From Arenicellales bacterium (lineage in GTDB: Bacteria > Pseudomonadota > Gammaproteobacteria > BMS3Bbin11), in assembly GCA_029287965.1 (NCBI GenBank), contig JARFQC010000176.1:1-15650 (forward strand): a stretch of DNA of 15,650 bases, given 5' to 3'. The number at the start of each line of letters is the position of its first letter. The stretch's first letter is position 1. The notes beneath the pieces are model-generated. The model saw nothing but the letters and a program-made list of their open reading frames with translations. It did not search any database and was not told the DNA's origin. Below are positions 1-8,082 of this stretch, one piece after another. Position numbers and translations under genes: made by a program.

Positions 1-1125
1 GTAAGGTTCAGAGGTCGTCAATTCAGGGTTTTCGTACTTGGGATCAACGTCTGTCGCTGCCCACAGTACCGCCTGTCCAACTGTCATGCCGAGGAAGTTA
101 TGCCAGCCGATCTCTTCAAGATGAGGATCCTGGAAAGCTTCCATGGTTACCATGTGGATTGGACCGCGGCCTGCATTCACCTCATTGATGATTGCGTGGT
201 TACGCAGACAGGTCGGAATAGGACGGTGAGTGCGGTGAGACACTTCCGGATCCAGGTATTCCTTACCAACCATTTCCTGGAGGGCCGGGAACCATTTTGA
301 TTCGTACTCATCGCCATAGGCATTCTGGGTATAAGTCTTCAGATGCAGGAAGTACGCACCGACAGGGCCATAACCATCTTTAAAGCGGGCCAGTACGATA
401 CGGTTTTCCATCTGCGTCATCTTGGCGCCGGCTTCGATCATAAGACCATATGCGGAACCTGACGACCATGGTGCATACCAGACACGACCGGCACCTTCAC
501 CGACGGAACGCGGCTTGAAGATGTTAGACGCACCACCTGCACCACAGACCACAGTCTTGGACTTGAATACGTGGTAGTTACCCGTACGCACATTGAAACC
601 AACGGCACCGGCTACACGGTTTTCTTTGGATTCGTCCATCAGCAGGTGAGTAACACAGATGCGGTTAAATACCTTGTCTGCGGACTTCTTGGCAGCTTCG
701 GCAACAATTGGCTTGTAGGATTCACCGTGAATCATGATCTGCCAACGACCTTCACGCAGGTAGGAACCCGTCTTGCTGTTACGCATGATTGGCAGGCCCC
801 ACTCTTCGAACTGGTGCACGGCAGAGTCAACGTGGCGAGCCATATCGAAGGCCAGATCTTCACGTACCATGCCCATCAGGTCGATACGTGCATAACGTAC
901 GTGATCTTCCGGGTTGTTCTCGCCGAAGCGCGTACCCATGTAGCAGTTGATCGCGTACAGACCCTGCGCTACCGCGCCGGAACGATCGATGTTTGCCTTT
1001 TCAGCGATGACGATCTTTTTATTCTTGCCCCAGTATCTTGCTTCGAATGCAGCACCGGTACCACCAAGGCCCGCACCTGCGACCAGGACGTCGATATCAT
1101 CTTCAATAATTGTCTTGTAGCCCAT
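1..1125 (-). CDS. aprA: Adenylylsulfate (APS) reductase, alpha subunit, N-terminal part
   Basis: Catalytic FAD subunit of dissimilatory APS reductase. In a sulfur oxidiser it runs in reverse, making APS from sulfite and AMP in the cytoplasm. The frame is open from an ATG at 1125 to the window edge, giving 375 residues of a family usually somewhat over 600 long, so the 3' part lies outside. Directly visible are the N-terminal dinucleotide-binding glycine motif GAGLGGTG (residues 17-24) followed by FEARYWG, and the strongly conserved ARFKDGYGPVG block around Arg247, which belongs to the substrate-binding region in characterised AprA. The start codon overlaps the aprB stop by one base (TGATG), which points to translational coupling of the two subunits. 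The only alternative I considered was a fumarate reductase/aspartate oxidase flavoprotein. The AprA-specific blocks and the aprB neighbour exclude it. Confidence 0.97.
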   Translation of the reverse strand, partial: MGYKTIIEDDIDVLVAGAGLGGTGAAFEARYWGKNKKIVIAEKANIDRSGAVAQGLYAINCYMGTRFGENNPEDHVRYARIDLMGMVREDLAFDMARHVDSAVHQFEEWGLPIMRNSKTGSYLREGRWQIMIHGESYKPIVAEAAKKSADKVFNRICVTHLLMDESKENRVAGAVGFNVRTGNYHVFKSKTVVCGAGGASNIFKPRSVGEGAGRVWYAPWSSGSAYGLMIEAGAKMTQMENRIVLARFKDGYGPVGAYFLHLKTYTQNAYGDEYESKWFPALQEMVGKEYLDPEVSHRTHRPIPTCLRNHAIINEVNAGRGPIHMVTMEAFQDPHLEEIGWHNFLGMTVGQAVLWAATDVDPKYENPELTTSEPY

Positions 1126-1607
1126 CAGTATTGCACCCCTTCTTTAATTTCCAAGCCATTTGATTCCAGGGTATGTAAACCGCCATCATCCATGCGGACA
1201 TACTTAGGCTCGTTAAACAGTAATTCGCTGTCGATCACTTCCTTGCTAGGTGCAGATTCTGCGGCCAGGTTCGGGTAACCGGTACCCCAAGGAACAGTTG
1301 TGATCGGCGCGAGCAGGTCCATGTCTTTCTTGCCGTTGCGGAACTTGATGCGCCAGGCAATGGTGCCTTTTTCTTCATCACGCTGTACGCGCACAGAGTG
1401 ACCCAGAGGAGCAAAATCGGCATAGCCGCGAACGTCGATAGCGTTATGAGGGCAGGCCTTAACGCAGGAGTAGCACTCCCAGCACATGTTGGGTTCAATG
1501 TTGTAGGCACGACGGAGGGTCTTATCGATGTGCATGATGTCAGATGGGCAGATATCCACGCACTGACCACAACCATCACAACGAGTCATATATACAAAAG
1601 TTGGCAT
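1125..1607 (-). CDS. aprB: Adenylylsulfate (APS) reductase, beta subunit (iron-sulfur)
   Basis: Electron-transfer subunit of APS reductase, pairing with AprA. The 160-residue protein has an N-terminal ferredoxin domain with two [4Fe-4S] cysteine sets: C10, C13, C16 and C20, then C42, C45, C48 and C52. The second set has the AprB-type spacing CWECYSC. A basic and acidic middle segment follows, then a C-terminal tail rich in Trp, Tyr and Glu, as in AprB proteins that wrap around AprA. The ATG at 1607 has a purine-rich GAGAG ribosome-binding site about 6 bases upstream. It sits 38 bases downstream of aprM and overlaps aprA by one base, so aprM, aprB and aprA form one operon. Confidence 0.97.
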   Translation of the reverse strand: MPTFVYMTRCDGCGQCVDICPSDIMHIDKTLRRAYNIEPNMCWECYSCVKACPHNAIDVRGYADFAPLGHSVRVQRDEEKGTIAWRIKFRNGKKDMDLLAPITTVPWGTGYPNLAAESAPSKEVIDSELLFNEPKYVRMDDGGLHTLESNGLEIKEGVQY

Positions 1608-1645
1608 AATATTCTCTCTTTCTTAAGGAATAGTTAAATTAATGT

Positions 1646-2497
1646 TTAGTAGTGGTTAGGTGACTCACGCTTAATACCAAGCCCCATGTATGGAGGGTTG
1701 TCGCCCATGTATTCCGGGATGTCAGGGAATTTTTTCTGTACTGCCGGATCTGTCAGATCGTAATCTTCAGGCAGGTTCTCTCTGGAGCCGTCTGCCCTGG
1801 TAATTTTCTTCTGGTAAGCCGCAGCGGGTTTGAAGAACATGTGGGCGAACTTGGAGAAGTAGACACCGCCAAACAAGACGGTAGATGACAGGATAAACAG
1901 GACAAAGGCCAGATTGCTCATGCCGGAGATACCGCCGGACTGCAGGAATGACCAGATCAGGGCAAAGGTAGCAGTCATCAGAAGTGAGACGATGAAAAGG
2001 TCTGCGCGGCAGAATTCATACCATTTCTTACCTTCTGCATTGACATCTACGCGGATGGAGAACCAGAACCAGTAACCGCCAACACAAAGGCTCAGTGCGC
2101 CGAGATGCCACAGCAGCGGGATAATTCCAGGTGTTGTAGCAGATGCGTCAGCATAGCCGAAGATCATAATTGCAGTTGTAGCCACGAAGAAGACAAAGCC
2201 GTACATCGACAACAGGTGGGAGAGCCTACGCTTGGGGTTAGCGAACTCGGACGAAGCGAGGACTTCGTTCGTGACCGTTTTAATGGCCAATGACGTTTTT
2301 TCGCCACTGCTAACGGTACGTTTTGCCGCTTTTTCTGCTTTTTTTGCATTCTCAAAGAAATATTTTGCACTTTTCTTGTGCATCATATCCAGAATGGTTC
2401 CACCAACAACCAGCAGGAACATTACGATCACGTACGTCTGCATGACGGCAGCTGGGATTAATGCCGATATATCGGCGAAGGGATTGCTTGTAATCAT
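1646..2497 (-). CDS. aprM: APS reductase-associated membrane protein AprM
   Basis: Predicted membrane anchor and quinone-side partner of AprBA. The 283-residue product has about five hydrophobic helices (roughly residues 17-37, 98-115, 126-148, 166-186 and 195-215). A long Lys/Glu-rich soluble loop separates helices 1 and 2, and the C-terminal tail after residue 223 is soluble. Histidines at H94, H131 and H219 lie in or beside helices and could bind heme, but that is inference. The assignment rests on the topology and on its place directly upstream of aprB. In published work on sulfur-oxidiser APS reductases, one lineage carries aprM while the other uses qmoABC. The ATG at 2497 has an AGGAG ribosome-binding site 10 bases upstream. 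No Qmo-like gene is visible in this window. Confidence 0.9.
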   Translation of the reverse strand: MITSNPFADISALIPAAVMQTYVIVMFLLVVGGTILDMMHKKSAKYFFENAKKAEKAAKRTVSSGEKTSLAIKTVTNEVLASSEFANPKRRLSHLLSMYGFVFFVATTAIMIFGYADASATTPGIIPLLWHLGALSLCVGGYWFWFSIRVDVNAEGKKWYEFCRADLFIVSLLMTATFALIWSFLQSGGISGMSNLAFVLFILSSTVLFGGVYFSKFAHMFFKPAAAYQKKITRADGSRENLPEDYDLTDPAVQKKFPDIPEYMGDNPPYMGLGIKRESPNHY

Positions 2498-2786
2498 GAC
2501 TTCAAAGCTCCTGGGTGAAATTTAGGTATTTGAACAGGCTGCGCATACTAAGTGACCTGCGCATCTGACGCTATTCAAAAATATTTATGAGGCATAAAAA
2601 TATATGAGCTTGAATCGGCTGATCCATAGGATGCTTTTATCAGAAGCATTAGCGCAGTTTATGAGAGCAAGGTTTACAGACACTTATATATTATTACTCG
2701 CATAGGGTGTATACGTTTCAACCCTGAGTGCATATTAAACAGGATAGGATGCATGCGTAGCACCTAAAAATAAGCACTCTTTATTA
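2498..2786 (-). other. AT-rich intergenic region upstream of aprMBA
   Basis: This 289-base spacer lies between the ccoS stop and the aprM start, both on the minus strand. I see no coding frame in it and no convincing terminator after ccoS. A short ATGCTT/AAGCAT hairpin near 2631-2649 lacks a T tract on the minus strand. It should hold the aprM promoter, and several TATA-like hexamers occur around 2580-2605 and 2685-2700, but none has a good -35 partner. An 8-base direct repeat (CTGCGCAT) lies 42-67 bases upstream of aprM and is reported as a finding. Confidence 0.5.
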
Positions 2787-2969
2787 TTACTTCTCTTTAT
2801 CGCCCTTTTGTGGCTCTTCTTCCGGATATACCTCGTCATCCATAAGAATCTGATGAGCGGGCCCTTCAAGATCATCGAACTGGCCTGATTTAACCGCCCA
2901 GAACAGACCGGCAGCTATGCCGACAACGATCAGCACGGCCATGGGGACGAGAAAGTAAATAACTTCCAT
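2787..2969 (-). CDS. ccoS: cbb3-type cytochrome oxidase assembly protein CcoS
   Basis: Small inner-membrane maturation factor for cbb3 oxidase. It is required for heme and copper cofactor insertion into the catalytic subunit in the species studied. The 60-residue protein has one N-terminal helix (about residues 4-26), followed directly by the family signature FWAVKSGQFDDLEGPA (24-39). The acidic tail ends in lysines. Length and motif both match the FixS/CcoS family. It follows ccoI by 59 bases on the same strand, the usual ccoI-ccoS pairing. The ribosome-binding site is weak, so translation may depend on ccoI. Confidence 0.96.
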   Translation of the reverse strand: MEVIYFLVPMAVLIVVGIAAGLFWAVKSGQFDDLEGPAHQILMDDEVYPEEEPQKGDKEK

Positions 2970-3028
2970 AGCTGGTATTTTCAGTGTTGGTTGATTGTTT
3001 TATGTAAGGCGTCAGCGCATCACAGATG

Positions 3029-5461
3029 CTATCGGGTCAATCTCATTGCATTGGCAACCACCAGCAGTGAACTGGCCGACATACCCAGTGCAGCCATCCA
3101 GGGATGAATGAAGCCTGTCGCGGCAAGCGGTATTGCCGCTATATTATACGTCAGCGCCCAAAACAGGTTCTGTCTAATTATGCGCATCATCTTGCGTACC
3201 GTGTTAACACCCACCTCAAGCACATCCAGGTCCTTCGCCAGCAGAACCATGTCTGCCGCAGCGGCGGCATAGCGGGCGCCTTCACCAATAGCTATCGAAA
3301 CGTCTGCACCGGCCAGCACAGGCGCATCATTAATGCCGTCACCGACCATGGCCACTGTGTGCCCTTCGTGCTGCAGGGCGCGCACACTACTCAGTTTATC
3401 TGCGGGCAGCATACCCGCCTGCCAGGTTTCGATGCCCAGCTCATGCGCAACCGGGCCGACTGCAGACTCGTCATCGCCAGAATACAGCTTGACCTCTATG
3501 CCCTGGTTTCGAAGCGATTGGACCAGTTCCGCTGCACCTGGCCGAATCGTGTCATGCAAGACAAATAACGCCAGGGCCTGTTTATCATCTGCGAGAAATA
3601 TTCGCGTACCGGGCAGTTCACAACGCTTTTCCAGCCCTGTCATGGCCTGACCGCTCTGCTCCGCCACCCAGGCTGCATTACCCAGGTAGTAGCGGGTACC
3701 GTTTATGAGGCCGGTCAGGCCGCCCCCCGGAACATTCATAAAATCCTCAGGAAGCCCCCCTCCGGCCACTTCAAGGTCGATAAAGGCACGCGCCAGCGGG
3801 TGTTCTGAGCGTGATTCCAGGCCGGCCGCAATCTGTAGACAAAAAGCTTCATCAACATCGTCCCGACAGTAAATCCGGCCGATTTTCAGGGTGCCGTGTG
3901 TCAATGTACCGGTCTTGTCGAAAACCAGAACTGTTGCCCGGGCCAGCCGTTCGAGCGCGTAACCACGACTGGCGAGCAATCCGTGCTTAATCATGTTACC
4001 GGTCGCGGCTGTAATAGCGGCAGGTGTGGCCAGCGATAGCGCACAGGGGCAGGTAACAACCAGCAAGGAGATGGTGACGGGCAACCACTGCTGCGGGTCA
4101 TTGAGCCACCACCAGGATGCCGTAACTGTCGCCAGAATCAGGATGCCTGCAACGAAATACCCGGCAACACGGTCCGCCAGGCGGGCGATACCCGGTTTTT
4201 CCGCCTGCGCTCTTTCTACCAGTTGGAGAATTGTAGACAGGACAGAATCCTGACCGGCAGCAGTGACCCGAACCCGCAAAAAATTATCGATATTGATGCT
4301 GCCACCGACCAGTTCATCTCCGCTTTTCTTGCTTAGCGGGCGGCTTTCTCCGCTCAGCAGAGACTCATCTACGCTGGAAACGCCTTCAATGATCACACCG
4401 TCCGACGGAATGGTTTCCCCCGGCCTGACCTGCACAATATCGCCCGGCTCGAGCTCCATAGCCGCAACAACTTCAGTCGCATCCTCGCCAAGCTCCCTGA
4501 CGGCGGATGCCGCCTGGGACTGGATCAGTGCTTCAGTATGCTCGCTGGCCCGTTTGCGTGCCGCCAGCTCAAGATAGCGAGCGGTCAGCAGGAAAAAAAT
4601 GAACATGACGACCGAATCAAAATACACATGGCCGCTACCCTGCGCGATGCTGACCAGCGAACCGGCGAAGGCTATACCTATGCCGAGCGTAATCGGTACA
4701 TCCATTCCGGCACGACCATGGCGCAAATCGCGCCAGGCAGCCTGATAAAACGGCTGGCCGCTGTACAAAAACACCGGCAGCGTGAGTCCCAGGCTGATCC
4801 ACTGGAAGAAAATGCGATGCTCCTTTTCCATTCCCCACCAGTCACCGAGATACATGGCCACGGCAAACATCATCACCTGCATGCCCAGTGCTGCGGCAAG
4901 GCCAAGCCGCTTCAGATAATCCTTGCGCTGCTTTTCCAGCAGGCGCTGGTGGGTACTGGGGTCGTAAGGATGAGCCAGGTAACCGATTTCGGTGATGGCC
5001 TTGAGTATTTTCGATAGACGGGTGCGCTGCTCGTCCCAGCGCACCAGCGCACGGTGCGTCGAGTAATTTACCTGCACATCTACAACACCCGGCAGGGATT
5101 TCAGGTGCTGTTCGTTCAGCCATACGCAGGCAGCGCAGACGATACCCTCCAGAATAAGCGACGCTTCGCTGACCTGACCGGACTCGTGCCTGACGAAGGA
5201 TTTCTGGACTTCCGGCCGGTCATAGACTTCCATCTGGCGAAGCGCTTCGGGTACCAGTTCCCGCACGGTTCCCACTTTGTCCGTGCGATGCAGGTAGTAG
5301 TTTTCCATCCCACCATCGACGATCGCCCGAGCGACGGATTCACAGCCCTTACAGCACATCGGCCGCTCAAGGCCTGAAATTTTCACATGGTAATCGATCC
5401 CTTCCGGAACAGGCAGGCCACAGTGATAGCACGATTCATTTTCGTGGTTCGTACCGGTCAT
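3029..5461 (-). CDS. ccoI: Copper-translocating P-type ATPase for cbb3 oxidase assembly (CcoI/FixI)
   Basis: P1B-type ATPase that exports copper from the cytoplasm for the CuB site of cbb3 oxidase. From the ATG at 5461 it is 810 residues. An N-terminal cysteine-rich segment (C11, C14, C36, C37, C40) characteristic of CcoI precedes an HMA domain with CAAC at 109-112. Further motifs are SGES (about 370-373), the transmembrane metal site CPC at 471-473, the phosphorylated aspartate in DKTG at D515, the HP motif at 554-555 and GDGINDAP at 707-714. YN in helix 7 and MxxSS in helix 8 complete the Cu(I) set. An in-frame TTG six bases upstream would abut the AGAGG ribosome-binding site. The ATG has it at a 6-base spacing and is preferred. 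Unlike the common ccoNOQP-ccoGHIS order, ccoIS here is divergent from ccoNOQP. Confidence 0.96.
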   Translation of the reverse strand: MTGTNHENESCYHCGLPVPEGIDYHVKISGLERPMCCKGCESVARAIVDGGMENYYLHRTDKVGTVRELVPEALRQMEVYDRPEVQKSFVRHESGQVSEASLILEGIVCAACVWLNEQHLKSLPGVVDVQVNYSTHRALVRWDEQRTRLSKILKAITEIGYLAHPYDPSTHQRLLEKQRKDYLKRLGLAAALGMQVMMFAVAMYLGDWWGMEKEHRIFFQWISLGLTLPVFLYSGQPFYQAAWRDLRHGRAGMDVPITLGIGIAFAGSLVSIAQGSGHVYFDSVVMFIFFLLTARYLELAARKRASEHTEALIQSQAASAVRELGEDATEVVAAMELEPGDIVQVRPGETIPSDGVIIEGVSSVDESLLSGESRPLSKKSGDELVGGSINIDNFLRVRVTAAGQDSVLSTILQLVERAQAEKPGIARLADRVAGYFVAGILILATVTASWWWLNDPQQWLPVTISLLVVTCPCALSLATPAAITAATGNMIKHGLLASRGYALERLARATVLVFDKTGTLTHGTLKIGRIYCRDDVDEAFCLQIAAGLESRSEHPLARAFIDLEVAGGGLPEDFMNVPGGGLTGLINGTRYYLGNAAWVAEQSGQAMTGLEKRCELPGTRIFLADDKQALALFVLHDTIRPGAAELVQSLRNQGIEVKLYSGDDESAVGPVAHELGIETWQAGMLPADKLSSVRALQHEGHTVAMVGDGINDAPVLAGADVSIAIGEGARYAAAAADMVLLAKDLDVLEVGVNTVRKMMRIIRQNLFWALTYNIAAIPLAATGFIHPWMAALGMSASSLLVVANAMRLTR

Positions 5462-5565
5462 TTCCAACCTCTACTCATGATGACGAACCAGATACCGTCT
5501 AATAGTGTTAAATCCCGCGTGGATACTCATTATATGTAAGTGAAATGCCACATTTGCTGTTGTAA

Positions 5566-5608
5566 TTTGACGAATGTCAAAGCACCAGACTAAGTGGGGG
5601 TATACTAT
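5566..5608 (+). promoter_or_regulatory. FNR/Anr-type box and activator-dependent promoter for ccoN
   Basis: TTGAC-GAAT-GTCAA at 5567-5580 is a perfect palindrome with the four-base spacer of the FNR/CRP-family consensus, and flanking T and A extend it to 16 bases. Downstream is TATACT (5601-5606), overlapping TACTAT (5603-5608). Using the latter, the box is centred at -41.5, the classical class II activator position; using the former it is at -39.5. The bases at the expected -35 position (about 5578-5583) do not resemble TTGACA, as expected for an activated promoter. FNR/Anr control of cbb3 operons is well established in other Proteobacteria. Its role here is inferred. Confidence 0.8.
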
Positions 5609-5740
5609 CTCGCGTCCAGAAGAATCCACCTTGCAAGGAACGCCTGTCCGGCTGATTTCTTATGCGTAAGTGCAACAAGGGATGTTATATTATATCTCGC
5701 CATTCGGGCTGCAGTGTAACATCAGGATCGACTGGCCGCG

Positions 5741-5768
5741 CCCTTCACCGGCATCAGGTGAGGGTTTT
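5741..5768 (+). other. Terminator-like hairpin in the ccoN leader
   Basis: CCCTTCACC at 5741-5749 pairs with GGTGAGGG at 5757-5764 across a 7-base loop, with one bulged T. Four T residues follow before a G-rich run. It lies inside the untranslated leader, about 80 bases before ccoN. The short T tract makes it a weak terminator at best. It could instead stabilise the message. Confidence 0.35.
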
Positions 5769-5846
5769 GGGGGGAGGTTGCACGCAACTCGTTTGTGGCG
5801 ACCGACATCAACGACAATCAACAACTTTTCCGGTTGAGGAATAGCA

Positions 5847-7271
5847 ATGCAAGACACCTACAATTACACCGTGGTGCGTCAATTTTCCATCATGACGGTT
5901 GTGTGGGGCATCGTAGGCATGCTGGTGGGCGTAATAATTGCCGCCCAGTTAGCCTGGCCTGCCCTGAACTTCGACGTACCCTGGCTGACATTCAGTCGGC
6001 TTCGCCCCTTACACACCAACGCAGTTATCTTTGCATTCGGCGGCTCAGCACTCTTCGCCACTTCCTACTACGTCGTACAGCGCACCTGCCATGTAAAGCT
6101 ATTCGCCCCGGCACTGGCTGCGTTCACCTTCTGGGGCTGGACACTCATCATCGTGCTGGCGGCCATTACCCTGCCTCTCGGCTACACTACTTCAAAGGAA
6201 TACGCCGAACTGGAATGGCCGATTGACATACTGATCACCGTTGTCTGGGTGTCCTATGCGATCGTGTTCTTCGGCACGCTGATCAAACGCAAGACACCGC
6301 ATATCTACGTCGCAAACTGGTTCTTCGGTGCATTCATCGTCACCGTTGCAGTGCTGCACCTCGGCAACAGTGCAGCGCTACCAGTCAGCATGACCGGAAT
6401 GAAATCCTACTCCGCATATGCCGGTGTGCAGGATGCCATGATCCAGTGGTGGTACGGACACAACGCGGTGGGCTTCTTCCTCACAGCCGGCTTCCTCGGC
6501 ATGATGTACTACTTCATGCCCAAGCAGGCCAACCGCCCGGTTTATTCCTATCGCCTGTCGGTGGTGCATTTCTGGGCGCTGGCCTTCACCTACATCTGGG
6601 CCGGGCCGCACCACCTGCACTACACCGCGCTGCCTGACTGGACCCAGTCGCTCGGCATGATCATGTCACTTATCCTCCTCGCACCGTCCTGGGGCGGCAT
6701 GATCAACGGCATCATGACCCTGTCTGGTGCCTGGGAAAAACTGCGCACCGACCCGATCCTCAAGTTCCTGGTCGTGTCGATCTCGTTCTATGGCATGTCG
6801 ACCTTCGAAGGCCCGATGATGTCAATCAAGACGGTTAATGCGCTGTCCCATTACACCGACTGGACAATTGGCCATGTTCATTCCGGTGCACTGGGCTGGG
6901 TCGCCATGATATCGATCGGCGCCATGTACTACCTCATACCCCGGTTGTTTGGAAAGAAAGAGATGTACAGCGTCAAGCTGATCGAAACGCATTTCTGGAT
7001 TTCGACGCTGGGAGTCGTCCTCTACATCGCTGCGATGTGGATATCAGGCATCATGCAGGGCCTTATGTGGCGTGCCACCAACGCTGATGGAACGCTCACA
7101 TACAGCTTCATCGAAAGTGTCCAGGCCATGCATCCGTTCTATGTCACCCGTACCATCGGTGGACTGGTATTCCTGATCGGCATGTTCCTGATGGCCTACA
7201 ACGTCTGGAAGACCATTACAGCTTCGGATGCCAAGGCTGTTGATGCTGTTATCCCGGCCCCCGCTCACTAA
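5847..7271 (+). CDS. ccoN: cbb3-type cytochrome c oxidase subunit I
   Basis: Catalytic heme-copper subunit of cbb3 oxidase, which reduces oxygen to water at high affinity in the inner membrane. The 474-residue protein is full length, with about 12 helices. The ligands match those known for this family: low-spin heme b ligands H56 and H345, high-spin heme b3 ligand H343, and CuB ligands H205, H255 and H256. Y249 is the residue expected to cross-link to a CuB histidine. E321 in the EGPM motif matches the conserved glutamate of cbb3 enzymes. The ATG at 5847 has GAGGA 6 bases upstream. It begins the ccoNOQP operon, and the intervals to ccoO (20 bases), ccoQ and ccoP are short. Confidence 0.98.
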   Translation: MQDTYNYTVVRQFSIMTVVWGIVGMLVGVIIAAQLAWPALNFDVPWLTFSRLRPLHTNAVIFAFGGSALFATSYYVVQRTCHVKLFAPALAAFTFWGWTLIIVLAAITLPLGYTTSKEYAELEWPIDILITVVWVSYAIVFFGTLIKRKTPHIYVANWFFGAFIVTVAVLHLGNSAALPVSMTGMKSYSAYAGVQDAMIQWWYGHNAVGFFLTAGFLGMMYYFMPKQANRPVYSYRLSVVHFWALAFTYIWAGPHHLHYTALPDWTQSLGMIMSLILLAPSWGGMINGIMTLSGAWEKLRTDPILKFLVVSISFYGMSTFEGPMMSIKTVNALSHYTDWTIGHVHSGALGWVAMISIGAMYYLIPRLFGKKEMYSVKLIETHFWISTLGVVLYIAAMWISGIMQGLMWRATNADGTLTYSFIESVQAMHPFYVTRTIGGLVFLIGMFLMAYNVWKTITASDAKAVDAVIPAPAH

Positions 7272-7291
7272 GCGTTTAAGGAGATTTAGAA

Positions 7292-7903
7292 ATGTCTATT
7301 CAAAAAAGCGCAGAAACAAATGTGGGCGTACTCGTCATTCTGACGATTGTCGTGATTTCATTCGGACTGCTGGTGGAAATCGTCCCCCTGTTTTTCATGA
7401 AATCGCTGACTGAGCCGATTGACGGGCTTAAGCCTCGCACAGCACTTGAGCAGGCCGGGCGCGACGTCTACACCCGCGAAGGCTGTTATGTCTGCCACTC
7501 GCAGATGATCCGCCCCTTCCGGGCCGAGACAGAGCGTTATGGCCACTACTCGCTGGCTAGTGAGTTCGTCTACGACCACCCGTTCCAGTGGGGATCCAAG
7601 CGCACCGGGCCTGACCTGCATCGTGTCGGCGGCCGCTACTCAGACGAGTGGCACCGCATCCATATGATCAATCCACGCGACGTGGTGCCCGAGTCAGTCA
7701 TGCCTGGTTATCCATGGCTCGATACCACCCCGGCCGATGCCTCTGACATCAGCGAACGCCTCGCTACCTTGCGTATGCTCGGTGTTCCCTACACGGACGA
7801 GGACATCAAGAACGCGCCCAAGCAGCTGGAAGGCAAGACAGAACTGGATGCACTGATTGCCTACATGCAAAGCCTGGGAACAACGATTCCGGCGGTCAGA
7901 TAA
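7292..7903 (+). CDS. ccoO: cbb3-type cytochrome c oxidase subunit II (monoheme cytochrome c)
   Basis: Membrane-anchored monoheme cytochrome c that carries electrons from CcoP to CcoN. The 203-residue protein has one N-terminal anchor helix (about residues 11-31) and a periplasmic domain. The heme site is CYVCH at C65, C68 and H69, and M137 in the PESVMPGY motif is the probable axial methionine. The conserved QMIRPFRAETERYG block after the heme motif is a CcoO hallmark. A strong AAGGAG ribosome-binding site lies 8 bases before the ATG at 7292. It ends 5 bases before ccoQ. Confidence 0.98.
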   Translation: MSIQKSAETNVGVLVILTIVVISFGLLVEIVPLFFMKSLTEPIDGLKPRTALEQAGRDVYTREGCYVCHSQMIRPFRAETERYGHYSLASEFVYDHPFQWGSKRTGPDLHRVGGRYSDEWHRIHMINPRDVVPESVMPGYPWLDTTPADASDISERLATLRMLGVPYTDEDIKNAPKQLEGKTELDALIAYMQSLGTTIPAVR

Positions 7904-7908
7904 GCGCC

Positions 7909-8079
7909 ATGGATAGCGTCACATTACACAGCATCTGGACTGTACTCATGTTCATTACCTTCATCGGTATCGTGGCATGGGCATGGAGCAGTAAACGCAA
8001 AAAATCCTTCGATGAAGCGGCTCATATTCCTTTTGACGAGGAAGACGAACCGAAAACATCATCGAAACCAGGAGAATAG
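7909..8079 (+). CDS. ccoQ: cbb3-type cytochrome c oxidase subunit CcoQ
   Basis: Small stabilising subunit of cbb3 oxidase. The 56-residue frame starts with MDSVTLHSIW and has one helix (about residues 9-27). A basic patch, SSKRKKSF, follows, and then an acidic Asp/Glu tail. This is the FixQ/CcoQ pattern, in the canonical position between ccoO and ccoP. The ribosome-binding site is weak and only 5 bases separate it from the ccoO stop, so coupled translation is likely. Its 3' end carries the GGAG ribosome-binding site of ccoP. It is easily missed by gene finders with a length cut-off. Confidence 0.93.
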   Translation: MDSVTLHSIWTVLMFITFIGIVAWAWSSKRKKSFDEAAHIPFDEEDEPKTSSKPGE

Positions 8080-8082
8080 AAA

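Larger units (their letters stand above)
5468..5846. promoter_or_regulatory. Divergent control region between ccoI and ccoN
   Basis: No gene of its own is supported in these 379 bases. A 60-codon frame at 5662-5844 has no recognisable content and no good ribosome-binding site. The region holds the FNR-type box at 5566-5581 and a plus-strand -10 candidate at 5601-5608. On the minus strand, a perfect TATAAT at 5534-5529 faces ccoI. A leader of about 230 bases before ccoN contains a hairpin at 5741-5764. A GAGGA ribosome-binding site at 5836-5840 sits 6 bases before the ccoN ATG. Confidence 0.7.

Noticed and set aside
571..1278. 235-codon open frame on the plus strand
   Set aside because: It is antisense to aprA and aprB, whose motifs are unmistakable, and its translation has no recognisable domain.
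5462..5467. TTG start for ccoI two codons upstream of the ATG
   Set aside because: The AGAGG ribosome-binding site directly abuts the TTG but is correctly spaced for the ATG at 5461.
5662..5844. 60-codon frame ending 2 bases before ccoN, a possible leader peptide
   Set aside because: It has no clear ribosome-binding site, no helix and no known pattern. The DNA is better explained as untranslated leader.
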